The notes under the pieces are model-generated. The model had not been told where the DNA came from. It searched no databases and saw only the letters and a list, made by a program, of their open reading frames with translations. The position numbers and the translations under genes were made by a program. From UBA4736 sp002404015 (lineage in GTDB: Bacteria; Chloroflexota; Dormibacteria; Dormibacterales; Dormibacteraceae), in contig DAIOCN010000014.1 in NCBI GenBank assembly GCA_036747295.1, forward strand, positions 8,550-72,549: a DNA stretch of 64,000 nt, in the 5' to 3' direction. Positions 48,226-56,610 of the stretch are shown here, piece after piece. Position 1 is the first letter of the stretch; every line of letters starts with the position of its first letter.

Positions 48226-50310
48226 TCAGCCGCGGCCGCTGAGCGACCGCTCCACGGCCGAGGCGATCTCGTCCCGCGAGAGGTCGTAGAGCCCGTAGTA
48301 GCTGGCTCCCATCCGCTCGGCCAGGTCGGCGCAGGCGTTGATGGCGTAGGTCTGGTACATCGGCGCCACCCGGGCCAGGTGCTGGACTGAGGGAAGATGG
48401 CTGAAATCGCGGGCCGAGTCGATCACCAGCGCATCGATCTTCTCGGCGTTGATCATGGCCGCCACCTTCTGGGCCTCGACCAGCGGCTCCTCCTTGAAGA
48501 GCGAGATGTTGCCCCGGCCGTCTGAGATCAGCACCAGCAGCGGCCGGATCGAAGGGTCCCGCGCGAGCTCGGTCTTGATTACCTTGTACCCGGCCATCAG
48601 CCCGTGGGTGAGGGGCGTTGTACCACCTACCGAGAGGCGTTCCAGGCGCCGCTGGGCGAGGGACACCGACGAGGTCGGCCGCAACACGACCTCCGCCGAG
48701 CGGTTCTTGAAGATCACCACCGCCACCCTGTCGCGGCGCACGTAGGCGTCCTTGAGCAGGGAGAGGATGGCGCCCTTGGTGGCCGCCATCCGCTGCTCGG
48801 CGTCCATGGAGGCTGACGCGTCCACCACGAAGACGATCAGGTTGCCGACCTTCCGCTCCCTGACCTTCTGCTGGAGGTCGCGGCGCTCCAGGCGCATCGG
48901 CTCGCCTTTCTCCCGGCCGCGCCGCACCTGGTGGGGCGCCGCCGCCCGGACCGTGGCGTCGATCGCGAGGTCGGTGACCTTCTCCTGGGTCTGCGCCCGC
49001 ACATAGCGGCCGCGCCTGTCCACCGACTGGCTGGAGGCCCGCTTGCCGCCCTGTTTGCGCGGCCGCCGCTGGCGGGGCAGCTCGATCTTCTTGACCGAGA
49101 ACAGGTCGCTCGCGTCCGGCGCCGCCTCGGTGCCCCCGGACCCTCCGCTCGACATCCCCTCGTCCGACCCCTGCGCCTGCTGGCCGGTGTCGGATTGGCT
49201 GGACTGCTCCTCGGCCTGGGCCTCCTGCTCCGTCTCGGAGCTCGACGATTCGCCCGAGCGGCCGTCCTGGGGCTCGTCCTGCTCCCCGCCGGACTCCTGG
49301 CTGGGCTCCGATTCCTCGGGCTCGTCGCGGTCACGGCGGATCGGCTGCCGGGCCCGGTGGGCCAGCGCCAGCTCGGCCGCGTCGTAGATGTCGTCGCGCG
49401 TGGGTGTGGGGTGGCCACGCTCGGCGGCGAGGGCCCGAGCGGTCCTCTCAGTGACCACATCGCCCCGGTGCCCGGCCACCCCGGCCTCGACGCAGATCGC
49501 GGAGATCAGTCGGGCCTGGGAGGAGTCGATCCTGACGGAGTCGAAGTGCGCGATCGCGTCGACCAGCGTCTCCGCCAGGCGGCGGTCCTGCTCCTCGAAG
49601 TCGGCCAGGAAGCCCGGCTCGCCGCGCCGGAAGGCCGAGTCCCGCTCCGCGATCAGGACCCTCTCGTCGGCGTCCTCGATCCCCTCGACGTCCACGCAGA
49701 GACCGAACCGGTCGAGGAGCTGGGGCCGGAGCTCGCCCTCCTCGGGGTTCATGGTCCCGACCAGGATGAAACGGGAGGGATGGGCGAGCGAGACCCCCTC
49801 CCGCTCGACCACGTTGACGCCCATGGCGGCCGCGTCCAGGAGCACATCCACGATGTGGTCGTCCAGCAGGTTCACCTCGTCGACGTAGAGGATGTTGCGG
49901 TTGGCCTCGGCCAGGACGCCGGGCTCGAAGCGCCGAGCTCCGTGCTTGAGCGCCGCCTCCAGGTCGATCGTCCCCACCACCCGGTCCTCGGAGGCGTTGA
50001 TCGGGAGGTCCACCACGCGCATCCGGCGGGACACGACGGGAAGGGCGCCGTGGGCCAGCCGCTGACGGCAGTCCAGGCAGAGCGTCTCCGGGTTGTCAGG
50101 ATCGTCCCCGAAGTGGCAGCCCTCGACGACCAGGTGCTCCGGCAGCAGCCGGGCGAGGGCGCGAACGGCGGTTGACTTGCCGGTGCCCCGCTCGCCGCGG
50201 ATCAACACCCCCCCGATCCCGGGGTTGATCGCATTCAAGAGCAGGGCCAGTTTCATGCGGTCCTGGCCGACGATCGCCGTGAATGGAAACGTGTGGCGGA
50301 GCTGCGCCAT
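48226..50310 (-). CDS. Chelatase I-D fusion (AAA+ ATPase plus VWA domain)
   Basis: 694 residues from the ATG at 50310 (the frame's upstream start at 50382 lies in the promoter region). N-terminal ChlI-like AAA+ (1 to about 330) with Walker A GERGTGKST and the cysteine motif in reduced form (Cys65, Asp69, Cys78, Cys81). A long acidic Ser/Glu/Gln-rich linker (about 345-430) leads to a VWA domain with MIDAS DASAS (497-501). This is the D-type subunit that pairs with the separate I subunit encoded 41 nt downstream. The same two-gene layout is seen in Actinobacteria. Confidence 0.85.
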   Translation of the reverse strand: MAQLRHTFPFTAIVGQDRMKLALLLNAINPGIGGVLIRGERGTGKSTAVRALARLLPEHLVVEGCHFGDDPDNPETLCLDCRQRLAHGALPVVSRRMRVVDLPINASEDRVVGTIDLEAALKHGARRFEPGVLAEANRNILYVDEVNLLDDHIVDVLLDAAAMGVNVVEREGVSLAHPSRFILVGTMNPEEGELRPQLLDRFGLCVDVEGIEDADERVLIAERDSAFRRGEPGFLADFEEQDRRLAETLVDAIAHFDSVRIDSSQARLISAICVEAGVAGHRGDVVTERTARALAAERGHPTPTRDDIYDAAELALAHRARQPIRRDRDEPEESEPSQESGGEQDEPQDGRSGESSSSETEQEAQAEEQSSQSDTGQQAQGSDEGMSSGGSGGTEAAPDASDLFSVKKIELPRQRRPRKQGGKRASSQSVDRRGRYVRAQTQEKVTDLAIDATVRAAAPHQVRRGREKGEPMRLERRDLQQKVRERKVGNLIVFVVDASASMDAEQRMAATKGAILSLLKDAYVRRDRVAVVIFKNRSAEVVLRPTSSVSLAQRRLERLSVGGTTPLTHGLMAGYKVIKTELARDPSIRPLLVLISDGRGNISLFKEEPLVEAQKVAAMINAEKIDALVIDSARDFSHLPSVQHLARVAPMYQTYAINACADLAERMGASYYGLYDLSRDEIASAVERSLSGRG

Positions 50311-50346
50311 CAACCAAGGATAGGCAGGAGAAGTGTTTACAGCCTG

Positions 50347-50356
50347 ATACCGGTAT
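50347..50356. promoter_or_regulatory. Palindrome in the divergent chelatase/HD-GYP promoter region
   Basis: ATACCGGTAT, a perfect 10-bp palindrome, midway in the 114-nt gap between the two divergent genes. Next to it are several GTGGG/CCCAC repeats (50374-50428). It may be a binding site for a shared regulator; none is identified. Confidence 0.35.
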
Positions 50357-50424
50357 TTACCGCTAGGGGGGTCTGATCCCACCGGATGTGGGTTAGAACC
50401 CAGAGTGGGATGGGACTAAGTGGG

Positions 50425-52152
50425 ATGACGCCAACGCGTCGCCTGGGAGTCGGCTATAAGGTCGTGCTGCCGTTCCTGGGCCTCAGTCTGATCGTCGGGC
50501 TGATCGCCTCGACAGTTGCGAGCCAGCAGACGGGCGCCTCCGCGTCGGCCGAGCTGGCCACGCTCGCCGTGCGCGAGGAGGACAACGTGGACTCCGCGTT
50601 CGGCGCCATCCAGCAGCGCCAGGTCGTCGACCTGCGCACCCTGACCGCGACGGACGGCGTCGTCGCCGCGGTCCAGGCCAGCAACAGCAAGACGCTGCAG
50701 GAGGCGCTCTACCCGGTCGTGGCCAACCAGCTGCCCGACCTGCTCCGAGTCAGCGTGCTGGACAGCGCCGGGCATGAGCTGCTGCACCTGCGTGCGGACC
50801 CCACGTCGCCCACCCGCTGCATCTGCGACGGCGGCCGCGACCTGTCCGCCTGGCCGCACGTGGACGACGTGCTGCTGGGCCGCCAGGACAGCCTCGGCCC
50901 GAAGTTCGTCGGCGTCGCGGCTGACAGCGACGGGGCGCCCATCCTCTACACGATCGGCCCCCTCCTGGCATCCGGCTCGGTCGTCGGCGCCATGATGGTC
51001 GGCGAACCCCTGCTCACGCTCCTTCGGGACCTCGAGGACGTCGGCAAGGTCAGCCTGGGGCTCTACCTGCCGAACGGCACCTCGCTGGCCGCGTCGCCCC
51101 GGTTCCCCGGCAGCGCGCCCCGCCTGAGCCTCGCTCAGCGGGAAGCCGCGCTCTCGGGGACGGTGGCCTCGCTGGACATGTCGGACGGGCGCTCGGAGCT
51201 CTACTACATCCCCTGGCAGGTGCGGGGCGCCGTTCTCGGCTACGCGGCGGTGCTGGTGCCGTCCGGGTCGTTCACAGCCGCGGCCGGCCAGGTCACGCCG
51301 TTCCTGATCGGCATCTTCCTCGCCGCGCTGCTTCTAACCCTGGTGGCCGGCTACTTCGTGTCGCGTGCGATCACACGCCCGCTCTCGACTCTGCTCAAGG
51401 CGACGGCCGAGGTGGCAGAGGGCCGCCTGGACTATCGAGCTCCGGTCACGTCAGGCGACGAGCTCGGGCAGCTCGCCGAATCGTTCAATCACATGACGCG
51501 AAGCCTCGAGCTGCACGCCAAGCGGCTCGCCGAGAGCACGGACGAGACGGTCCTCGCCCTGGCGGCGACGATCGACGCCCGCGACCACTACACCCACGGC
51601 CACTCGGTCCGCGTGGCCGCCTACAGCCTCGCGCTGGCCGAGGCCGCCGGGCTGGCGCAAGACGCAATCGACGCAGTGCGCCGGGGCTGCCTCGTCCATG
51701 ACATCGGGAAGATCGGGACCCCGGACCGGATCCTCGGCAAGCCCCGCCGGCTGACCGCCCAGGAGGAGCGGGTGATGCGCGATCACCCCGTTCTCGGGCA
51801 CGCGATGCTGAGCCACCTCGACTGGGACGCCCGCGTCTTCGCGATCGTCCGCCACCACCACGAGCGCTGGGATGGCAACGGCTACCCGGACGCCCTGGCC
51901 GGCGCCGACATCCCCGAATTGGCCCGCCTCGTGGCCATCGCGGACACCCTCGACGCCATGACCTCCGACCGGCCGTACCGCTCGGCATACGACTTCCGGA
52001 TGGCCGCCAACGAGATCGAGGCCGGCGCGGGCAGCCAGTTCGACCCGGACATGATCCGCGTCTTCCGGGCCGCCCGGGCCCGAATCGGACACCTGGTGCT
52101 TACCGCCGAAGTGCCCGGCGACGGCGTGGTGCTGGAGATGGCGACCGGATGA
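50425..52152 (+). CDS. Membrane HD-GYP c-di-GMP phosphodiesterase with dCACHE-like sensor and HAMP
   Basis: 575 residues from the ATG at 50425 (ATG at 50386 also in frame). TM1 (about 8-30), extracytoplasmic sensor (about 32-290), TM2 (about 293-315), HAMP (about 316-368), then the HD-GYP domain: HSVRVAAYS, His425-Asp426 in LVHDIGKIGTPDRIL, HHHERWDGNGYP (480-488) with the GYP triplet, and DTLDAMTSDRPYR. All metal ligands are visible, so it should hydrolyse c-di-GMP. Its stop overlaps the next gene by 4 nt. Confidence 0.93.
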   Translation: MTPTRRLGVGYKVVLPFLGLSLIVGLIASTVASQQTGASASAELATLAVREEDNVDSAFGAIQQRQVVDLRTLTATDGVVAAVQASNSKTLQEALYPVVANQLPDLLRVSVLDSAGHELLHLRADPTSPTRCICDGGRDLSAWPHVDDVLLGRQDSLGPKFVGVAADSDGAPILYTIGPLLASGSVVGAMMVGEPLLTLLRDLEDVGKVSLGLYLPNGTSLAASPRFPGSAPRLSLAQREAALSGTVASLDMSDGRSELYYIPWQVRGAVLGYAAVLVPSGSFTAAAGQVTPFLIGIFLAALLLTLVAGYFVSRAITRPLSTLLKATAEVAEGRLDYRAPVTSGDELGQLAESFNHMTRSLELHAKRLAESTDETVLALAATIDARDHYTHGHSVRVAAYSLALAEAAGLAQDAIDAVRRGCLVHDIGKIGTPDRILGKPRRLTAQEERVMRDHPVLGHAMLSHLDWDARVFAIVRHHHERWDGNGYPDALAGADIPELARLVAIADTLDAMTSDRPYRSAYDFRMAANEIEAGAGSQFDPDMIRVFRAARARIGHLVLTAEVPGDGVVLEMATG

Positions 52153-52550
52153 GCAAGCTCGCGGTGGCGGCCGCCGTGCTCGTGGCCGGTTGTTACTGGG
52201 TGGCGCTGGTCGCGGCCGGCAACGTCGGCTTCCGGCTCGGCCTCGAGCAGCGGCCGCAGATCGCGCTCGGCCTCGCTCAGACGGTGAGCTACCGCGCCGA
52301 CCCCAAGCTGCCCCAGCTGCACTCCCTGGCTCCCTCCGCCGTCAACTCGGGGGCCGTTGGCAATGGCCAACCGGCGGCGGCTGAGGCTCCTGCGGCGGCC
52401 GCTGCCCCGGTACCCGCGGTCGCCGACCCCCAACCCGCGAGCGGCCCGGTCGCCATCACCGCGCAGCCCGCCCAGTTCGCGGCCCCGCACGCCGACGAGA
52501 ACGGCGGGAACAAGCAGACCGGTCAGCACGGCGACGGCCAGCGCGGCTAG
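52149..52550 (+). CDS. Small exported Ala/Pro-rich protein coupled to the HD-GYP gene
   Basis: 133 residues. ATGA overlap with the HD-GYP gene. A hydrophobic N-terminal helix (KLAVAAAVLVAGCYWVALVAAG) serves as signal or anchor, with a Cys in a possible lipobox-like position; the rest is Ala/Pro/Gln-rich and unstructured, ending in a polar, His/Gly-rich tail. No family recognised. The overlap suggests it works with the phosphodiesterase, for example as a periplasmic or surface element. Confidence 0.65.
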   Translation: MSKLAVAAAVLVAGCYWVALVAAGNVGFRLGLEQRPQIALGLAQTVSYRADPKLPQLHSLAPSAVNSGAVGNGQPAAAEAPAAAAAPVPAVADPQPASGPVAITAQPAQFAAPHADENGGNKQTGQHGDGQRG

Positions 52551-52562
52551 CTGAGCTAGCCG

Positions 52563-53504
52563 CTAGCTCTGTTCGGCCTTCTGGGTCGCCTCCCAGAGCT
52601 CTCGCACGGAATCCGCTGACTTGTTCACGGCTGCCTTCTCCTCGTCGGTGAGGTCGATCTCGAGCACCCGCTCGACCCCCTTGGCCCCCAGCACGCAGGG
52701 GACGCCCATGAAGATCCCGCTGATCCCGTACTCGCCCTCCAGGTAGGCGGCACACGGCAGCACGCGCTTCTTGTCCAGCAGGATCGAATCGACCATGTCC
52801 ACCACCGACGCGGAGGGCGCGTAGTAGGCGCTGCCGGTCTTGAGCAGGCCGACGATCTCGGCCCCCCCGTTGCGGGCGCGGTCCACGATGGCGTCGACGC
52901 GGTCCTTGGCCAGCAAGGAGGGCAGAGGGATGCCGGCGACAGTCGTGTAGCGCGGCAGCGGCACCATCGTGTCGCCGTGGCCGCCCAGAACGAAGCCATG
53001 GACGTCCTCCACCGAGACTCCGAGCTCCATCGCTATGAAGGTGCGGTAGCGCGCCGAGTCGAGGATCCCCGCCATCCCGATGACGCGCTCCTTGGGAAAG
53101 CCGCTGACCTTGTGGGTCAGCGTGACCATGGCGTCCAGCGGGTTGGAGACCACGATCAGGATCGCGTTCGGGGAGGTCTTCTTCACCTTCTCGGTGACCT
53201 CCCGAACGATGCCGGCGTTCGTCTTGAGGAGGTCGTCGCGGCTCATACCCGGCTTGCGGGCGATGCCCGAGGTGATTACCACGAGGTCGGAGTCCGCCGT
53301 CTCCTCGTAGCCGTTGGTGCCCGTGACGATGGAGTCGTAGCCGTAGACCGGGCCCGCCTCCGTGATGTCCAGGGCCTTGCCCTGGGGCATCCCCTCGACG
53401 ATGTCGACGAGCACGACGTCGGCATAGTCACGCTCGGCGAGGCGCTGGGCGGTCGTCCCGCCGACCATCCCGGCGCCGATGACGGTCACCTTGTAGCGGG
53501 GCAT
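52563..53504 (-). CDS. mdh: Malate dehydrogenase (LDH-like type)
   Basis: 313 residues from the ATG at 53504, preceded by AGGAGG with 7 nt spacing (53517-53512); the longer frame upstream runs through the NUDIX region and is not used. Nucleotide site VIGAGMVGGTTAQ, Asp34 (LVDIVEG, predicting NAD+), substrate arginines Arg83 and Arg89 in ARKPGMSRDDLL (82-93), catalytic His176 in GGHGDTMVPL. It interconverts malate and oxaloacetate in the TCA cycle. Confidence 0.95.
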   Translation of the reverse strand: MPRYKVTVIGAGMVGGTTAQRLAERDYADVVLVDIVEGMPQGKALDITEAGPVYGYDSIVTGTNGYEETADSDLVVITSGIARKPGMSRDDLLKTNAGIVREVTEKVKKTSPNAILIVVSNPLDAMVTLTHKVSGFPKERVIGMAGILDSARYRTFIAMELGVSVEDVHGFVLGGHGDTMVPLPRYTTVAGIPLPSLLAKDRVDAIVDRARNGGAEIVGLLKTGSAYYAPSASVVDMVDSILLDKKRVLPCAAYLEGEYGISGIFMGVPCVLGAKGVERVLEIDLTDEEKAAVNKSADSVRELWEATQKAEQS

Positions 53505-53562
53505 CTTGGAGCCTCCTGATCGCGGTAAAAGACCTGTCCATTCTGTGACATCTCTGCGACAT

Positions 53563-53581
53563 CCCCAGCCTCGCTCTGGGG
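53563..53581 (-). terminator. Hairpin between NUDIX and mdh genes
   Basis: CCCCAG (53563-53568) and CTGGGG (53576-53581) pair with a 7-nt loop, 3 nt after the NUDIX stop. It may end the upstream operon before the mdh promoter, or simply stabilise the message; no U-run is present. Confidence 0.4.
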
Positions 53582-53584
53582 TGG

Positions 53585-54124
53585 TCAGCTCAAGCGGCCG
53601 AGGGCGAGCCCCAGCAGCAGCGCGTGCTGGGAGTAGCCGTCCGGCATGTCGCCGGCCGCGATCATCGGAAGCAGCCGCTCCACGGGCACCCAGGCCACCT
53701 CGGACGCCTCGTGCGAGTCGACCGGCTCGCCCTCGTGTGTGGCGCCTTGCGCCAGGACGATGTGGTGGCGCATGTCCGAGAGACCCTGCATCGGGCGGGA
53801 GGCGCCCAGCGGGGTCAGGGGTCCCGGCCGCCAGCCGGTCTCCTCCAGCACCTCGCGGGCCGCCGCGGCCTCCGGGCCCTCCCCCGCCTCGAGGCGGCCG
53901 GCGGGCACCTCCCAGCCCCAGGTGTCCGTGATGAAGCGGTGGCGGCGAATCATCAGGACCCCCCGCTCGGGGTCGTGCACGACGGCCGCGACCGCGGGTG
54001 TGGCGATCCTGATCACGTGGTGCTCGAAGCGGCGACCATCCTCCAGCTCGACGTCCGCCAGGTGCAGGCTGACCCACTCGGAGTCGTAGAGCGAGCGCTC
54101 GCCGTGGACCGTCCAGCGGCTCAC
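53585..54124 (-). CDS. NUDIX hydrolase, ADP-ribose pyrophosphatase-like
   Basis: 179 residues from the GTG at 54124, 7 nt after the trmI stop. The Nudix box spans 76-98: G76, Glu82, Arg90-Glu91, Glu94-Glu95, Gly97, all intact, preceded by WGWEVPAG as in ADP-ribose/ADP-sugar pyrophosphatases. It removes the pyrophosphate link of nucleoside diphosphate sugars. Mg2+-dependent, cytoplasmic. Confidence 0.9.
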   Translation of the reverse strand: MSRWTVHGERSLYDSEWVSLHLADVELEDGRRFEHHVIRIATPAVAAVVHDPERGVLMIRRHRFITDTWGWEVPAGRLEAGEGPEAAAAREVLEETGWRPGPLTPLGASRPMQGLSDMRHHIVLAQGATHEGEPVDSHEASEVAWVPVERLLPMIAAGDMPDGYSQHALLLGLALGRLS

Positions 54125-54131
54125 CTGGTTG

Positions 54132-54947
54132 TCAGAATCCTTCCCCTTCAGTCTCGAACACGTCGTCCCCGGCCAGGCGGCGCGCGAAGGTGAGAAATCC
54201 GGTGTGGGCGACCATCCGGTGCGACGGCCGCAGGCTGCGGCCGCGGACGGTCCAGCCGCGCTCCAGCAGCTCAACGGTCTCGAGCATCCCGAAACCGCCC
54301 CGCTCCCGGAGCGCGTCGCAGAAGCGCTGGACCTGGCTCACGTTCGGGCAGTGGGCGAAAACGATCCCACCGGGCCGTAGGGCCACGGCCACGTGAGGCA
54401 CGGCCTGCCAGGGCTCCGGCAGGTCGAGCAGTACGCGGTCGACGTCGCGCTCCTCGATCCCCAGGTAGACGTCGCCGACCTTCAGCGTGAGGTAGGAGGG
54501 CAGCCCACCGAGGGTCTGCTCGATCGCCTCCCGCGCGGCCTCTGAGAACTCCGGGCGCGCCTCGTACGAGGTGACGTGGCCCTCCGGTCCGACCGCGCGC
54601 AGGGCGGCCAGGGTCAGCGCGCCGGTGCCGGTCCCGGCCTCGACCACCCGCGCCCCCGGGTGGATGTCGGCATGAACGAGGATCGCGCCCAGGTCCTTGG
54701 GGTAGATGGGCTGGGCGCGCCGCTTGCGCTCGACCACCTGCTCGGCGAAGGTGGGCCTTAGCGCGAGCAGCTTGCTCCCCATCCGGGTGGCCACGATCGT
54801 ACCCTCGGGCTGGCCGATGAGGTCGTCGTGCGCGAAGGCCCCGCTGTGCAGGGACTGCGTGCTGCCGGCCTTCAGACGCACCGTATAGCGCCGGCCGGAG
54901 TGGTCGTGAAGGAGGATCGACTCCCCTTCCGTCAGAGGGCCTACCAG
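54132..54947 (-). CDS. trmI: tRNA (adenine-58-N1)-methyltransferase TrmI
   Basis: About 271 residues. It methylates A58 in the T-loop of tRNA using SAM. N-terminal barrel: SGRRYTVRLKAG, then AHDDLIGQPEGTIV; Rossmann motif VVEAGTGTGALTLA; catalytic loop DRVLLDLPEPW. The start is uncertain: no ATG/GTG/TTG fits the family N-terminus, and the best position is CTG 54947 or 54935 overlapping the stop of the upstream methyltransferase. A GTG inside YTVRLK would lose part of the barrel. Confidence 0.85.
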   Translation of the reverse strand: MVGPLTEGESILLHDHSGRRYTVRLKAGSTQSLHSGAFAHDDLIGQPEGTIVATRMGSKLLALRPTFAEQVVERKRRAQPIYPKDLGAILVHADIHPGARVVEAGTGTGALTLAALRAVGPEGHVTSYEARPEFSEAAREAIEQTLGGLPSYLTLKVGDVYLGIEERDVDRVLLDLPEPWQAVPHVAVALRPGGIVFAHCPNVSQVQRFCDALRERGGFGMLETVELLERGWTVRGRSLRPSHRMVAHTGFLTFARRLAGDDVFETEGEGF

Positions 54948-55699
54948 GGCTTCCGCGCCCGGATCAGGGCGTGCCAGTAGGCGTGCCAGAGCCGGCCCTC
55001 GCGCCGCTCCGGACGCAGCTCCTCGCGGGCCCGGCCGCCGGCCGACTCCACGACTCGCTCCAGGTCGGCTGCCCGCTCGGCGGGGACGGCCATGTTGCGC
55101 ATCCAGGCGTCGAACTCCCAGTCCAGCTCGCGGCGCTCGGCCGTCTCGACGACCAGGCCGGCCGCCTCGATGCGGTCTGTCCACTCCTCGACGGTCAGCG
55201 AGCGCCGGTGCGAGGAGTCGCGGCCCAGCTCCACCGCATGCAGATGGTCGCGGGCTGCGCGCGGTGGCGAGCAGTCGATGAAGCAGGCCCTGCCGCCCGG
55301 CTTCAGGACCCGGTCGGCCTCCAGCAGCGAGCGGTCGAGGTCCGGAAAGTGGTGGGGCGCCGCGCGCACGAAGTAGAGGTCGAAATGGCCGTCGTCAAAC
55401 GGCAGCGAGCCGGCGTCCCCGATCACCCAGGCCACGTTCTCGGCGCCTCGCTCGGCCGCCACCCTGCGAGCCTGTGTGAGCATCTCGGGGGTCAGGTCCA
55501 GTCCGACCACGTGGGCGACGTGCGGCGCCAGTGCGAAAGCGGTGTTGCCGGTTCCGGTCGCCACATCCAGCACGCGGTCTCGCTCGCGGGGCTGGGCCAG
55601 GGTCAGGATCTCCTGCCAGCGCTCCGGGTCGGCGTGGAAGGAGGACGTCGCGTAGTTGGCCGCGACCGGGGCGAAGCGGAAGCGCACGTCGTCGGACAC
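54941..55699 (-). CDS. Class I SAM-dependent methyltransferase (UbiE-like)
   Basis: 252 residues, GTG start at 55699. SAM site VLDVATGTGN (43-52), acidic residue in VGLDLTPEML, and the VIGDAGSLPFDDGHFDLYFVRAAPHHF post-motifs. Substrate unknown; UbiE/menaquinone-type or small-molecule methylation is possible. Only 26 nt from the divergent OsmC gene. trmI overlaps its 3' end. Confidence 0.88.
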   Translation of the reverse strand: MSDDVRFRFAPVAANYATSSFHADPERWQEILTLAQPRERDRVLDVATGTGNTAFALAPHVAHVVGLDLTPEMLTQARRVAAERGAENVAWVIGDAGSLPFDDGHFDLYFVRAAPHHFPDLDRSLLEADRVLKPGGRACFIDCSPPRAARDHLHAVELGRDSSHRRSLTVEEWTDRIEAAGLVVETAERRELDWEFDAWMRNMAVPAERAADLERVVESAGGRAREELRPERREGRLWHAYWHALIRARKPW

Positions 55700-55725
55700 G
55701 GTCGCAGTCTACGATTCGAGGCGAG

Positions 55726-56148
55726 ATGCAGAAAGCGACAGCGGTCTGGGCCGGCAGCAAGGTGCGGTTTGACGTCCAGTCGGGCTCCGGCCACACGGCT
55801 GTCGTCGACGAGCCGCCGCTCTTCGGCGACGACGAGGGCATGCGGCCGACCGAGCTCCTGCTGGGCGCGTTGGGCAGCTGCACCGGGATCAACGCGGTGC
55901 TCCTGCTGAAGAAGTTCAAGCAGGCGTTCACGAGCCTCTCGGTCGAGGTCCAGGGCGACCAGGAGCCGGACTGGCCGCACGCGTTTACAAACATCGAGAT
56001 CCTGTTCGTCATCGGCTGGGAGAAGGGTGCCAAGATCGACAAGGAGCTGGTCGAGACCGCGCTCGACAAGGCCTGCAACCAGTACTGCCCGGTCGACGCG
56101 ACGCTGACCAGGGGCACCAAGATCAGCCACAAGCGCAAGGACGCCTAG
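55726..56148 (+). CDS. OsmC family peroxiredoxin-like protein
   Basis: 140 residues from the ATG at 55726; the longer frame upstream is antisense to the methyltransferase. The reactive cysteines are Cys52 in ALGSCTGIN and Cys121 in NQYCPVDATL, as in the OsmC/YhfA group that reduces organic hydroperoxides. TACGAT at 55710-55715 lies 10 nt before the ATG. Convergent with nothing; the nuo operon follows on the same strand. Confidence 0.9.
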   Translation: MQKATAVWAGSKVRFDVQSGSGHTAVVDEPPLFGDDEGMRPTELLLGALGSCTGINAVLLLKKFKQAFTSLSVEVQGDQEPDWPHAFTNIEILFVIGWEKGAKIDKELVETALDKACNQYCPVDATLTRGTKISHKRKDA

Positions 56149-56174
56149 CGCCGGAACGAGGGCCGGCCCCCTCC

Positions 56175-56210
56175 ACGGCTTAAGTCAAGCCCCGACTAGA
56201 ATTAAGCCGT
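56175..56210 (+). promoter_or_regulatory. Inverted repeat upstream of the nuo operon
   Basis: ACGGCTTAA (56175-56183) and TTAAGCCGT (56202-56210) form a perfect 9-bp inverted repeat around 18 nt. A possible -10 TAGAAT (56197-56202) overlaps the right arm, 51 nt before the nuoA start. Either an operator over the nuo promoter or a loose hairpin ending osmC transcription. Confidence 0.5.
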
Positions 56211-56253
56211 TCCCCTGCCCCCTCGGAGTCCTGACTCGGAGTTCGCCTAGCCA

Positions 56254-56610
56254 GTGCTGAACGCCTACGGCTCGCTCGCGATCTACGCCCTGCTCATCGT
56301 CGTGGTGGTCGGCACGTTGATCACCCTCTCGTACGTCCTGGGACCCAGCAAGCCCTACAAAAGCAAGCTCCAGCCCTACGAGTCGGGCATCGTCCCCGAC
56401 CAGCCGGCGCGGCGCCGCATGTCGGTCCGCTTCTACCTCACGGCGATGCTCTTCATCATCTTCGACGTCGAGACCGTCTTCTTCTATCCCTGGGCCGTGA
56501 CCCTGCACCAGCTGCGCTGGTTCGGGGTGATCGAGATGTTCGTGTTCATGCTGATACTGCTCGTCGCCCTGGCCCACATCTGGCGCAAGGGGGGCCTGGA
56601 TTGGGAGTAG
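56254..56610 (+). CDS. nuoA: NADH-quinone oxidoreductase subunit A
   Basis: 118 residues, GTG start at 56254. Three TM helices. The conserved loop PYESGIVPDQPARRRMSVRFYLTAML and the helix-2 motif FDVETVFFYPW mark NuoA, which is part of the membrane arm around the quinone site of complex I. First gene of the nuo operon; nuoB overlaps by 10 nt. Confidence 0.96.
   Translation: MLNAYGSLAIYALLIVVVVGTLITLSYVLGPSKPYKSKLQPYESGIVPDQPARRRMSVRFYLTAMLFIIFDVETVFFYPWAVTLHQLRWFGVIEMFVFMLILLVALAHIWRKGGLDWE

Noticed and set aside
47132..50310. Bacteriochlorophyll synthesis locus
   Set aside because: Only chelatase I and D-type genes are here; no bchH, bchM, bchE or reaction-centre genes, so phototrophy cannot be claimed (the PRC-barrel protein at 11839 is not evidence for it).
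50386..50424. HD-GYP start at ATG 50386
   Set aside because: Adds a non-hydrophobic lead from the GTGGG-repeat region; 50425 gives the normal TM start, though 50386 cannot be excluded.
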